DNA of 64,000 nt, from the NCBI RefSeq assembly GCF_023898315.1, contig NC_064619.1:346714650-346778649 (forward strand), written 5' to 3'. The position numbers and the translations under genes are program-made. Below, one piece after another: positions 20,542 to 30,260 of this stretch (its first letter is position 1; each line of letters begins with the position of its first letter). This stretch comes from Schistocerca nitens (taxonomy: Eukaryota; Arthropoda; Insecta; Orthoptera; Acrididae). The notes under the pieces are model-generated. The model had not been told where the DNA came from. It did not search any database and saw only the letters and a list, made by a program, of their open reading frames with translations.

Positions 20542-22659
20542 ATGCCGCGAAAGACTGTGAATAGTGTATCGCGAGGTATTTTGAACGAAATAACCGACTT
20601 GAACAACTTCACCGATAGTACTTGTGACACGCAGTATAATGATGACAATCCTGCGTTCACTGACAATCAATGCGTTCCAACCACTAATGACGAATTTTAT
20701 CTTACTGATGAACAAACGAACTCAATTATCTCCCCTGTTAATTTGACGACAAATGATGACGTGGGGCGCACTATTATAATGAGCGCTGCCCAGGTTAACA
20801 CACCCGGTTTGGAAAATTCAAGTAGCGTGCAGAGAAATTTTTCTAATGAAAATGAACAGGATACACAAAGTACGACGGATTTATTTAATTCCGAAATAGT
20901 GACCGACAGTGTACGTTCGACTGACAAAGCTTTTTGTAAATCTCAAAATAACCAAATGGTTACAGAAAGCGAGACAATTCCAGATCCACCATTAAACAGC
21001 ACAGAGAATAGAAATGCTAATTCTGTATCGGATCCAATTATGGCATTGTTGCTACAAATGAGTAAACAACTTAAGGAAAATAGCGAAGATAACAAACAAT
21101 TTAAAGAAAGTTTCAGACAACAGAGTGAAGATAATAAACAATTTAATGAAAATTTCAAACAACTTAGTGAACAGAACAAACAGTTTAATGAAAAATTAGA
21201 CAACAATTCTAGGCAGCTTAGTGAACAAATTAGAGCCGTTGCCGTGCAGTGTCATGACACTAAGGAACAGTTACGCGAGGAAATTGAGGCTTGTTCAAAG
21301 AAAAGTAGCGAAGAGATTAGATCTGTTGCTCAGGAATTAAGGGAATTGCAAACAGCTGCAACAGAAACACTCAGAGACGAAATTAGCGGAGTCGCTAAAC
21401 AATGCTCTGAAAAAGCTACACAATTACGCGACGAGTTTAAAGCAATGACGGTAGAACTTTCGCGCACAATGGATGAAAAGATTGATGCGAAATTCGAACA
21501 ACAGAACACACAGATTAACGAACGTCTTAGTCTTCACATACAGAACAGTGATACGCGTTTCCGCAAATTTATTGATGATCAAAATAAAGTAAAAAGTCAA
21601 GTAATGGAAACAATCACTGCTCAGAGACAGGAAGACAAACGTAAGATGTTTGCGAAGGCGAAAACATATGTAGACAACAATATTGCCACAGTGTCCGACG
21701 AAATTAATACCATCAAACAGTCGAACACAGAATTACGTGACGAAATTTCTGATCTGAAATCGAAAACAGACACATACACAACAGATTTTCAAACAGTGAC
21801 CGATAGACTCGAACAATTAGAACTAACACAGGATTCCGATGTCGTCAAAGCTGATGTTAAAAAACTGAACGAAACTACACGTAAAGTGCAAAACCAGATT
21901 AATGCCACTGACACTAAAACCGATGATCAGGTAAAAATACTGACTGAAAAATGTGATGAATTGGCCAGTCGTATTGATGTCATCGAAAGTACTAATGACA
22001 ATAAGTCAGATGATACTTCACCGGTTTCATTTAATCAAACACCTGAATTTCAAAATTTACAGCAGACGATTAATGTGATCGATTCGTCTAATAACACCTT
22101 GCATAGAAAATGGTCAAGTTTACAGCAAGAAGTAACAGAGATGAAAAATATTTCAGTTAATAACACATCACAGCAGACGCCACTTTGTGGACATTTGCCA
22201 GACTCACGCAGCGCGTATAATTTGAACAATTTACAGAGACTATGCGACTTAAAATCCGAAAAGCCACGCGACTTAAAATCTGAAAAGCTACGTAACTTGA
22301 AATCCGAAATGACACAGACAAACAGATTCACACACAAACCTGAACGTGTTCTAAAATTTAGAGACAAGAACGTAGATAATGAGCAATTTTTATCCATAAG
22401 AAAATCTAAGGAACATAATAATGACAGAGTACAGATACACGATTTGAACTGGTTACGTCGATTTATTTTTGTACTTTCACTAGCTTGGTCTGTAACAGTG
22501 AAACAAACTTTGAACCTGATACGACAATTTGCTTTTGTATTTTCATCAGCATTGAGTGTAATACAGAAACGACAATTAGCAAGGATACAGCAATTTATTT
22601 CTGAATTTATACCGCCATTGCCTGTAACGCAAAAGCTAAAATTTATTTGCAGAGCGTGA
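20542..22659 (+). CDS. Gag-like coiled-coil protein of element A
   Basis: An intact 705-residue frame; the first ATG is at 20542, preceded in frame by a GTG at 20527. The N-terminal ~165 residues are acidic and N/S/T-rich. Residues about 167-540 look like one long coiled coil. Within it, at 21082-21207, are three 14-residue tandem units (SEDNKQF/SEQNKQF type). A second repeat, DLKSEKPR/DLKSEKLR/NLKSEM, follows near 22248. The end (22441-22638) is three 22-residue hydrophobic/basic units of the form ...IRQFAFVFSSALSVIQKR. I see no capsid fold or CCHC knuckle, unlike the related Gag at 47304. The capsid part seems to have been lost, with a novel end in its place. Gag identity rests on position and on similarity in layout to element B. 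Confidence 0.75.
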   Translation: MPRKTVNSVSRGILNEITDLNNFTDSTCDTQYNDDNPAFTDNQCVPTTNDEFYLTDEQTNSIISPVNLTTNDDVGRTIIMSAAQVNTPGLENSSSVQRNFSNENEQDTQSTTDLFNSEIVTDSVRSTDKAFCKSQNNQMVTESETIPDPPLNSTENRNANSVSDPIMALLLQMSKQLKENSEDNKQFKESFRQQSEDNKQFNENFKQLSEQNKQFNEKLDNNSRQLSEQIRAVAVQCHDTKEQLREEIEACSKKSSEEIRSVAQELRELQTAATETLRDEISGVAKQCSEKATQLRDEFKAMTVELSRTMDEKIDAKFEQQNTQINERLSLHIQNSDTRFRKFIDDQNKVKSQVMETITAQRQEDKRKMFAKAKTYVDNNIATVSDEINTIKQSNTELRDEISDLKSKTDTYTTDFQTVTDRLEQLELTQDSDVVKADVKKLNETTRKVQNQINATDTKTDDQVKILTEKCDELASRIDVIESTNDNKSDDTSPVSFNQTPEFQNLQQTINVIDSSNNTLHRKWSSLQQEVTEMKNISVNNTSQQTPLCGHLPDSRSAYNLNNLQRLCDLKSEKPRDLKSEKLRNLKSEMTQTNRFTHKPERVLKFRDKNVDNEQFLSIRKSKEHNNDRVQIHDLNWLRRFIFVLSLAWSVTVKQTLNLIRQFAFVFSSALSVIQKRQLARIQQFISEFIPPLPVTQKLKFICRA

Positions 22660-23497
22660 TAGACCTCAGGGGATTCATTACGCTTTAATGAATATGTGCC
22701 GTAGCGAGCATAGGGCCCCGAGCTGTAGTAGTGCTGTTTCATCTTTAGTTTTCTACACTGCTGCCTTCTCTTCTACTATCCTTTATATCTATCAAAACAG
22801 CTCTTTAACTATTGCTCTTCCTAGAATTAAGAAAAATGAGTAATGAGAACCCGATAAGACCAAATTTTACCGAATGTGACAATTTTCATTAGGCACTCCA
22901 AAAATGAGAACCACGAGAATTTTGATAACAGATAAAAATCGTAATCATCAGTATGTGTAAAATTAACAGCAAACGCATTTTTTTTGGTAACAATAGACGT
23001 TTTTCACCACAACGGCATGAACTTCAGCCGCTTAGCATTCCTGACCAACAATGTAATGTACAAGCTTTAATGTTTCGCCGCGTGCACGTATAGTCCCAGC
23101 TACAATAAATAGTAACGCACAGCAGAGAAATAATTACGTACAGAAAACACACTATTTCGACTCGTATCGCAATGCGCCGTATAGAAGTGACTATTATGAC
23201 AGACGTAAAATTAACGAGCACAATTTTCAGCGTACATTTCATTACAGTCGATCTTTTCAGCAGCAAGAATGTCAGCAACAACATATAATCATGAATGAAA
23301 TAGACAATAGGTGTCATCTATAGCGTAACATGTCAGTAAGAAATAACAGAGCAGTTTAAATAGTCAAAATACCACAGCATCGTCCCGTAAATAACAGCAC
23401 GTACGACAGAATTTGACCAGACACAGTACAGGTAGCCTATTCCAGTAACGTAAGCAATACTTATTGACACGCAGAATTTTGTTCACGAGAATGTTAT
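22660..23497 (+). pseudogene. Remnant between gag and RNase H: protease and RT deleted
   Basis: One frame around 23130-23290 encodes a basic Y/R/N-rich stretch (NAPYRSDYYDRRKINEHNFQ...). This resembles the basic C-terminus of the Gag in element B, so a piece of gag tail survives. Nothing resembling the protease DSG motif or the RT blocks before RNase H is present. Element B uses about 1.7 kb for those parts. At least two deletions are implied, one removing capsid sequence and one removing protease plus RT. Confidence 0.6.
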
Positions 23498-25228
23498 TTG
23501 AAATATGCATTGTTGAATGCACCACTTTTATCGCACCCAGATCTTACTCGAAATTTTTCTATTGCCACCGACAGTTCCAACACAGCTTTAGGCGTACATA
23601 TTTTTCAGGAAATTGAAGAAGATGGTTCTAAAGTAATTAAAAACATCGCATTTGCAAGCCGCATTTTGTCACCTGCTGAACGAAATTATTCCGTCACAGA
23701 ATTGGAAACGTTATGTGTTGTAAGGGCTTTTACGAGATTTCGACACTTTCTTTATGGCAGACACACGACCGTTTACACAGATCATAGAGCTATACAATTT
23801 TTACTTTCGGCTAAATTCACACACGATAGATTAAGTAGATGGAAACTTTATTTACAGGAATTTAATTTTACGATTGTTCACATTCCCGGCACACAAAATG
23901 TTATAGCAGACGCACTATCGCGTTCTCTCAGCAACAATCAGCAAGACGTAGCAAACAACTTCTGCAAAGCAAATTTCAGCATTATGTACATTCAGCAAGT
24001 TGCATTTGAAAATTTTATTTCATCGTCATTACAGGACATAGCACGAGAGCAAAGCGAAGACAATGTGTGGAAAGAAATTAAACACCTTTGGGAAGATAAG
24101 AATAATGTTACGATTAGGAACCACTACACTGTACGCAATGACATTCTGTTTCGCCGCTCTCATCCTGACAGCAATAATTGGTTATTATGCATTCCTGACG
24201 AACTGGTTAATAAATTAATTTGGTACACGCATTTAAGCTACGCACATTACGGAGCCAGAAAATGTTTTCTTATACTGAGACAGAACTGTTATTTTACAAA
24301 CATGGAAAAACGTATACGACGAGTTTTAGCGTCATGTAAAATTTGCCAGAAAGCTAAGTCTGACACCACTTCACATATTCCTCCATTATATCCCATTGTA
24401 CCTGTTAAATTAAGACATATGGCCGCAGTAGACATTTTTGGTCCAATTCCGAGAACTAATAGAGGTTTTTGCTACATCTTTGTCGCTGTTGAACTCACTT
24501 CAAAATTTGTTACTTTCACTCCGTTACGCAAAGCTACTGCTAAAACTGTTTCGAAAGCATTTGTAAAACATTTTCTATTTCATGTAGGGCATGTGTTGAA
24601 AGTAATTTCTGACAATGGACCACAATTTCGTTCTGTTATATGGACACGCATGTTACGAGCTAGAAACATTTCTCCGACTTATATATCCAAGTACCACGCT
24701 TCTTCGAACCCTTGTGAACGATTAATGAAAGAAATTGGTAAACTGTGTAGAATATACTGCCACAAAAGACATGTTAATTGGGACACACACATACTCTCAT
24801 TCCAAGATGTAATTAATTCCATTCCAAATGAATCCACTATGCTATATCCGTCTGTAATACTGAAAAACGTTGAACCACCAAACAAAATTAAAGAATTAGT
24901 AACATTTCCTACATCTCGTCGATTACGACACCACGAAATAATTGACATTGCGCTGAACAACATCAAACGTGCCGCAGAGCGCCGGAGAAGACAGCAAAAA
25001 CAGGTTTGTAGACGCCGAGACTTTCACGTTGGACAGAAGATATTAGTACGTACACACTATTTATCCAGCAAATTAAAAGGTAAGTGCAATAAATTTGAAC
25101 TTCTGTACGCAGGTCCATATCGGATTCCCAGCATTCCTCACCCCAATGTTGTACACGTCGAAACTCTGAGAACCAGGAAATCGAAAGGCAACCACCATTG
25201 GTCAAACATAAAACCCTTTATTGAGTGA
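23498..25228 (+). CDS. RNase H and integrase of element A (partial pol)
   Basis: A 576-codon open frame. The RNase H part shows IATDSSNTALGVH, TELETLCVVRAF, VYTDHRAIQF and NVIADALSR, which carry the D-E-D-D residues. Integrase follows with a zinc-binding HLSYAHYG...CKICQ domain. The catalytic D, D and E lie in MAAVDIFGP, VISDNGPQFRS and NPCERLMKEIG, and a basic C-terminal domain ends ...HHWSNIKPFIE. The first Met is internal; the natural polyprotein began upstream. Integrase would insert the cDNA at a 4-bp staggered target, matching GTGT. With no stop or frameshift, this part has been well preserved although RT is gone. Confidence 0.92.
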   Translation: MKYALLNAPLLSHPDLTRNFSIATDSSNTALGVHIFQEIEEDGSKVIKNIAFASRILSPAERNYSVTELETLCVVRAFTRFRHFLYGRHTTVYTDHRAIQFLLSAKFTHDRLSRWKLYLQEFNFTIVHIPGTQNVIADALSRSLSNNQQDVANNFCKANFSIMYIQQVAFENFISSSLQDIAREQSEDNVWKEIKHLWEDKNNVTIRNHYTVRNDILFRRSHPDSNNWLLCIPDELVNKLIWYTHLSYAHYGARKCFLILRQNCYFTNMEKRIRRVLASCKICQKAKSDTTSHIPPLYPIVPVKLRHMAAVDIFGPIPRTNRGFCYIFVAVELTSKFVTFTPLRKATAKTVSKAFVKHFLFHVGHVLKVISDNGPQFRSVIWTRMLRARNISPTYISKYHASSNPCERLMKEIGKLCRIYCHKRHVNWDTHILSFQDVINSIPNESTMLYPSVILKNVEPPNKIKELVTFPTSRRLRHHEIIDIALNNIKRAAERRRRQQKQVCRRRDFHVGQKILVRTHYLSSKLKGKCNKFELLYAGPYRIPSIPHPNVVHVETLRTRKSKGNHHWSNIKPFIE

Positions 25229-26905
25229 ACATACTTTATGATTTATCACGCCGTAATGCTATTTGCTAATTTTTATGAACATTTCTGCAATTATATTCAC
25301 ATGACTACTTATTGATGATTATCGTATTTTTTCTTGGCAAGTGCCCGGCAAGGTAAGGTTAGCAGGTCGCTCTTCTTGTCGTTACACACTAGACCGTGCA
25401 TATTTTCCAGATGAACTTACGTATTTTATGAATAATTATGCAATTCTCTGTAGTGACGCATTAATTTTATCAAATTCTCTCTCCATTAAAGTCTTTAATT
25501 ATCGCCTCTATTAACTACACTACATACAAGCTCAACACAACGAATGTCACATTTTGTCTTTCTTATGTATGTACGATTGTTTTCATGTTTTGTTTGTATG
25601 CACTGTGAACTAGTTAAGGTATAACACACACCAGTTGACTTTGACATTTTTTGCCCTATGATATCTCAACATCGAGACTGTTTTACATTTTCTTTTTTTC
25701 TGCTGCATTGTGATATTCTCTGTACATTTTTGCCTTTGACCACTGTCTATGCTTTTGACATATTACGTTTTCTGTCATGTTATGCTGTATGCTTAATTGT
25801 GTCACCATTAACCAGTCATTATCTAATGGGTATATGATTTAAATACAAGACATTAATCTTTGTTCATCAGTTTCAGAAAGAAATGATGCGTAAAGGAAAT
25901 AAATTAAACAGAATGGGAATTTCACCTGCGGAATAGATGAAAGAAAATACAAAACCTTATGAGGACGAGTAAATGGATCAGAATTAACAAGCATTAACAA
26001 GAATATACTATACACATCGCAGAATAGCAGTCTTAACTAATCTTTTCTTTCAGAATACAAGGCGATTGATGCAAGCTGTCAGACAGAACTACACATCTTA
26101 GTTTTAAGTGATGAAATATGCTAGAGATAAGGAATAGTTGTGTGATGAATAATGAAGTGATTTTTGCAGATGATAATGAATGCTGATGATGAATAATGAT
26201 GAACAATATACTACTATGAATAATGAAGTTTTTCTTTACAGGTGATGATAATAATGAGGTTATGATAATATGGATAATGAAGTTTTTTCTTTACAGATGA
26301 GGATAATGTTGAAGTTATGTATTTATGCTATGTAGTTATTTAGGTATTTGTTGCAGTTTGCTTTGACAGCAGGTGTTATATTGCATAGTAGGATGACTGA
26401 AGGTTTTGGAAAGGACAGCTATGGAACACATTTTTATACACATTTCACATCCTGTTAATTCGAAGTTCACTACCTTTCAGCATAGTCTGCGTTTCTTCTT
26501 TCAGCTCAATAATCCATTTTGTATTTTTTTTTTCCTTCAGGAGAAGCTTTTCATGATACTTACTAAACTTGTTACTTATTATACCTGTTCTAATACTTGC
26601 AATTTTTTTACCCATTTGTGTATATCATTTACAAATGTGATCACATATACTGCCTTGTGTCACAACCTTGCTACAGCTGACTCATGACGAATGACGTTAC
26701 ACATTTTTCATTTATAGGAACAACCTAGAAGCAATTTTTTCTCTTATTTCTTCTTGCTTTCCCTTATAATTACCCACAGCAATGCATTGCTAGCACAAAA
26801 AAAATGTATTACCAGTCTCATATAATGTCACTAGTTTATGATAATTCTGAATAATACTGATCAGCTCTGAATAGTATGTCACTTGAATAATGACTTCTTA
26901 ATGAT

Positions 26906-26909
<4 letters not shown>

Positions 26910-26976
<67 letters not shown>
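26910..26976 (+). repeat. (AT)n microsatellite
   Basis: About 33 uninterrupted TA units inside the 3' non-coding region of element A. Confidence 0.97.
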
Positions 26977-26978
<2 letters not shown>

Positions 26979-26980
26979 GC

Positions 26981-27146
26981 TTTGTAACTGGCTAATAACT
27001 GCCACTGTTTATTGTAATGAGACTACTTATAATGCCCATGATTATTAATGCTATGATTGTAATTTTGTAACTGGCTAATAACTGCCACTGTTTATTGTAA
27101 TGAGACTACTTATAATGCCCATGATTATTAATGCTATGATTGTAAT
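26981..27146 (+). repeat. 83-bp tandem duplication
   Basis: Two copies, 26981-27063 and 27064-27146, starting TTTGTAACTGGCTAATAACT, look identical by eye. A third diverged copy occurs near 27391-27455. Another short pair (CACTGAGTGCCAATAATTAATG / TACTGAGTGCCAATAATTAATG) lies at 27233 and 27326. Confidence 0.93.
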
Positions 27147-28043
27147 TAACTGATTTTTTTATAATGACTTCTTAACGATCTGAATAATACTGAATGATGA
27201 ACAATGTTTTATACTATTCAATACTTTCTGGCCACTGAGTGCCAATAATTAATGTAACTATATATATTATGTTATTAATTATGCCATTAATTAGCTCTTG
27301 TTTTCAATAATGATTTTAGTAAATGGCTACTGAGTGCCAATAATTAATGTAACTAAGGCTTCTGATGAACATTATTCTGTCATACTAAACATGGTTTGTA
27401 ACTGGACAAAGATTGCCGCTGTTTATTGTAATACGACTACCCATGATGGCAATAATTTAATTTTATGAACATTATTCTGTAATACTAAAATACATGGTAC
27501 AGAAATGTTCAATAACTAGACTATGGATGCCGCAAACTACTTATGTAATCACTAATCAAGACTTGTGTGTTAGTTAATGTCCTTCACCTTCTGACCTAAC
27601 TACCTGAAATTATTGTAACATCCATTGCCTTGTCCATCCTCATTATCATGGAGCACTATATTTGGTTTTTGCACTAATTCTACGTTGGTGTGCCTCTTAA
27701 GAGCGTGGTGTTGACACGACATGCTGTCCACCACCGTAAGCGATGAAGACGTTATTATGGTCCCACTGTTTGGTGTACCTGGTGTACTGACAAATGATAG
27801 CATGGAATATTACTACGACGTTTCAGTGTCTTGATACGTTGATAAATGCTTCTGAACTGCAGATTGTATCACTTGGTGTTGTGATTCTGTGGAAAGATAT
27901 GGACTTTCAGTGCAGCTGTGTGCAAATTAAAGTGCTACAACCATGATGCAATCCTTTCCTTTCCTATCCTAATAGTGAAAATCATTTTAGCTAACATCAT
28001 TTATGTTCATGGCCTATACATTTCTTTTCGATTTGTTGAACTC

Positions 28044-28642
28044 CAGTGCAAGTACACTTATGTCACCTGTCGACATGATTTTTTGCCATTATGTTTATTT
28101 ATTGTGAAAATGCTAAAGACATTTTTTTCGATTTGTTCTGAAGTGCAGTATGTGTGCACTCTTGTCATCTATATTGTATATACTTTTTGTGATTTGATGA
28201 TTTTTTTTTTACACTTGCGTTTATTTGTTATGAAAATGCTCAAAAGTTTTCAGTGCATGTGCACTTATATGTTTTCTACTGAACTTCAGTGCCTGTGCAC
28301 TTTTCTCATTTTTCAATATGATTTGTGCTTATTCTGTATACCTTTTATGATTTCGTGATATGTTTAATACTTCAGTGCGTATGCACTTATGTCATTTGTT
28401 ACTCATTGTATATACATTTCGCCATATGCTGATATGTTCTGAACTGCAGTGCATGTGCACTCATGTCACTTGTCAACATGATATTTTGCCATTCTATTTA
28501 TTTGTTCTGAAAATGCTACAGAATCTTACAGTGCGTGTGCACTTTGTTATCTATCAAATAATTTGTATATACGTTTTTCTGATTTACTAATATGTTTGTA
28601 CTTATATTTTGTCTGAAATGTTTTGTACTCGGTGCATGTGCA
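28044..28642 (+). repeat. Array of eight CAGTGCAYGTGCAC palindromic motifs
   Basis: Copies, perfect or near-perfect, start at about 28044, 28146, 28251, 28287, 28373, 28447, 28529 and 28630. Spacing varies from 36 to 105 bp. The core GTGCATGTGCAC is close to self-complementary. The intervening DNA is also partly repeated (TTTATTTGTTCTGAAAATGCT). A weaker copy occurs at 27912. The function is unknown. Confidence 0.85.
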
Positions 28643-28762
28643 CAACATTTAATTCATGTACTACATCTGAATATTTTGTAAATTGTAAAAGTTAATTAAT
28701 TAAAGAAAAATTTTGCCGCGATTGGCAAGTCCAAATGACTCACCATAGCTGCCAAATTTTTG

Positions 28763-28790
28763 CCCCCCCCCCCCCCCCAGTGGAGGGTTA
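28763..28790 (+). promoter_or_regulatory. C16 run and polypurine tract before 3' LTR of element A
   Basis: C16 at 28763-28778 is followed by AGTGGAGGGTTA (28779-28790), which abuts the 3' LTR. The purine-rich AGTGGAGGG is the likely plus-strand primer site. Confidence 0.6.
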
Positions 28791-29543
28791 TGAAACGCGT
28801 ACGTTGCATGGGCAGCGATGGCGAGCCACAGAATCTCTGACCAGAGAGTATGTAGTTAGTGCAGTTACGCTCGACTCGCAGTAGCGAGCAGTCAGTCTGT
28901 CGGTAGTGGTAGCCCAGTGCAGTTGCGAGCTAGCAGTTGCGAGTAGCGTGTCGGAGATGACGCAGTCGCGGTCTAGATGCGAGAGAGTTTAGTTGTGTGT
29001 GAGGAGTCGGCGGGCGTCGACATCGCACTCTGGTCATGATTCAGGACGAGGTATATTATTAAGCAGCATTCCGCTCAGCTAACGATGTAAATTAACTGTA
29101 ACTAATTTGTGCAATAATCGCCCCAATAATAATTTCGATTTCAAAGCAATTTTTTACAAAAAAAAAATCATTTGATTCCCTTGCATTTCCTTAAAGAAAT
29201 TTTCAGTTAGATTTAAAAAAAAAAGTACTTGCAATGCATTTCCTCCAAGCCGCGGCCAACAATTAGAGCAGAACTTTGACATGCAGTTATACTGAGGTAA
29301 GAAATTAATTCTGATTTCGCACAGGGCCAAAGACTGATATTTCCGTCTATTTGCGTTTCCATTGTCACTGAGATTTTCATTATCATTGAATTGACTTTCA
29401 TTTTGTGACGAACTTATACTTGGGTCAGATAGCTAGTTTTCATTTGTCATCGTCATTAAATATAATTGCGGGGAGGTTACACTTAGCTCTAGTTCCATTT
29501 GCATTTGAGTATTGTCATTAGAAATTTTTGTGGGGAGGTTACA
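28791..29543 (+). repeat. 3' LTR of element A
   Basis: 753 bp, the same length as the 5' LTR and nearly identical to it. The GTGT target duplication and then the displaced 5' part of the RTE LINE follow. Confidence 0.95.
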
Positions 29544-29849
29544 GTGTTACAAGGCCAGATCAGTTAATCATCCAGACTGTTGCCCTGCAACTACTGAAAA
29601 GGCTGTTGCCCCTCTTCAGGAACCACACGTTTGTCTGGCCTCTCAACAGATACCCCTCCGTTGAGATTGCACCTATGGTACGGCTATCTGTATCACTGCG
29701 GCGCACAAGCCTCCTCACCAACGGCAAGGTCCATGGTTCATGGCGGGGCAGAACGTAGATATTAAATTAAAAAGATATCAGAGCGTGGCACTATAAGCAG
29801 GACATAAAAAATAACTTAAAATACAAAAAAATGAAAGTCTGCTAGGTGA

Positions 29850-30255
29850 TGGCTGTAACTGTCCTAGTGTGTGGCAGTGAAACCTGATTTCGGAAAAGAA
29901 AGGATTTCAGCTACGTTCATATGGCTGAAACGAATTTTTTTAAACAGTCAATTGCTGCACTAGGTTTCACAGAATTCCTAATGAAAATATCAGACACGAA
30001 TTGGCTATTTTAGCGGTAAATAGCAAAATGGAAGAACATAAACAAAACCTGAATGAATATCGGGAACCACTGGAAGTAGGAAGGTTTCCAAAGATGGCTT
30101 TATATGAACCCAAAGAAAACAGGGAGCTAAGACGGCCCTTGAAAAGGTGGAACGGAGGCATCAACAGATCGATATGTCTACTCTGTGAAAGGCGGAAAAA
30201 AACACTACCAAAGAAAATTATCGTAATTCATTTCTCCATTACTCGTCAATGGTAG
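29850..30255 (+). pseudogene. LINE reverse transcriptase C-terminal remnant
   Basis: Translated with frame changes it reads VTVLVCGSET..., then MAETNFFKQSIA, then ELAILAVNSKMEEHKQNLNEY and RFPKMALYEPKENRELRRPLKRW. This follows the usual RT tail order in arthropod LINEs: YGSETW, a helix with ...MRFL, a spacer, then a ...GRPKKRW end. It is another LINE family than the RTE copies here. It is dead, with at least two frame changes. Confidence 0.65.
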
Positions 30256-30260
30256 CCGTT

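Larger units (their letters stand above)
25229..28790 (+). other. Long non-coding 3' region of element A
   Basis: 3.56 kb between the integrase stop and the 3' LTR. No envelope-like frame is convincing; the frames at 26406-26687, 27918-28358 and 28360-28590 are T-rich and look fortuitous. It is AT-rich and holds simple and tandem repeats, listed separately. Confidence 0.8.
19569..29543 (+). mobile_element. LTR retrotransposon A (Ty3/Gypsy), 9,975 bp, internally rearranged
   Basis: Two 753-bp LTRs, TGAAACGCG...GGTTACA, begin with TG and end with CA. They are flanked by GTGT duplications at 19565-19568 and 29544-29547. Inside are a primer-binding site, a coiled-coil gag frame, an RNase H/integrase frame and 3.5 kb of non-coding DNA. 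Protease and most of the reverse transcriptase are missing, so the element needs a helper. The LTRs differ only at scattered sites by eye, for example TTTCATGG/TTGCATGG, GTAACCC/GTAGCCC and AATAAGAG/AATTAGAG. It inserted into the RTE LINE after that LINE had integrated. Confidence 0.95.
16478..29748 (-). mobile_element. Full-length RTE-type LINE, interrupted by an LTR retrotransposon
   Basis: Perfect 12-bp repeats CAGAACGTAGAT lie at 16466-16477 and 29749-29760 and delimit the insertion. The 3' end is a (CAA)n tail (plus strand GTTGTTGTTGTTGTTG at 16478 onward) directly after the stop, typical of RTE elements. The 5' untranslated part lies at 29548-29748, and the next stretch at 19465-19564. 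The 9,975-bp LTR element at 19569-29543 separates them. Without it and the extra GTGT the LINE is about 3.29 kb, a normal full RTE length. The 12-bp duplication still lacks mismatches, so the insertion is probably not old. Confidence 0.93.

Noticed and set aside
22050..22742. 230-codon minus-strand frame opposite gag of element A
   Set aside because: It is a shadow of the gag frame and shows no domain of its own.
27918..28590. Possible envelope gene downstream of integrase in element A
   Set aside because: The frames are T-rich, low in complexity and built from the GTGCATGTGCAC array. I see no signal peptide, cleavage site or conserved Cys pattern.
28044..28642. CRISPR-like array
   Set aside because: The repeats are only ~14 bp, their spacing is irregular, the spacers are partly repeated, and the context is a eukaryotic retrotransposon.
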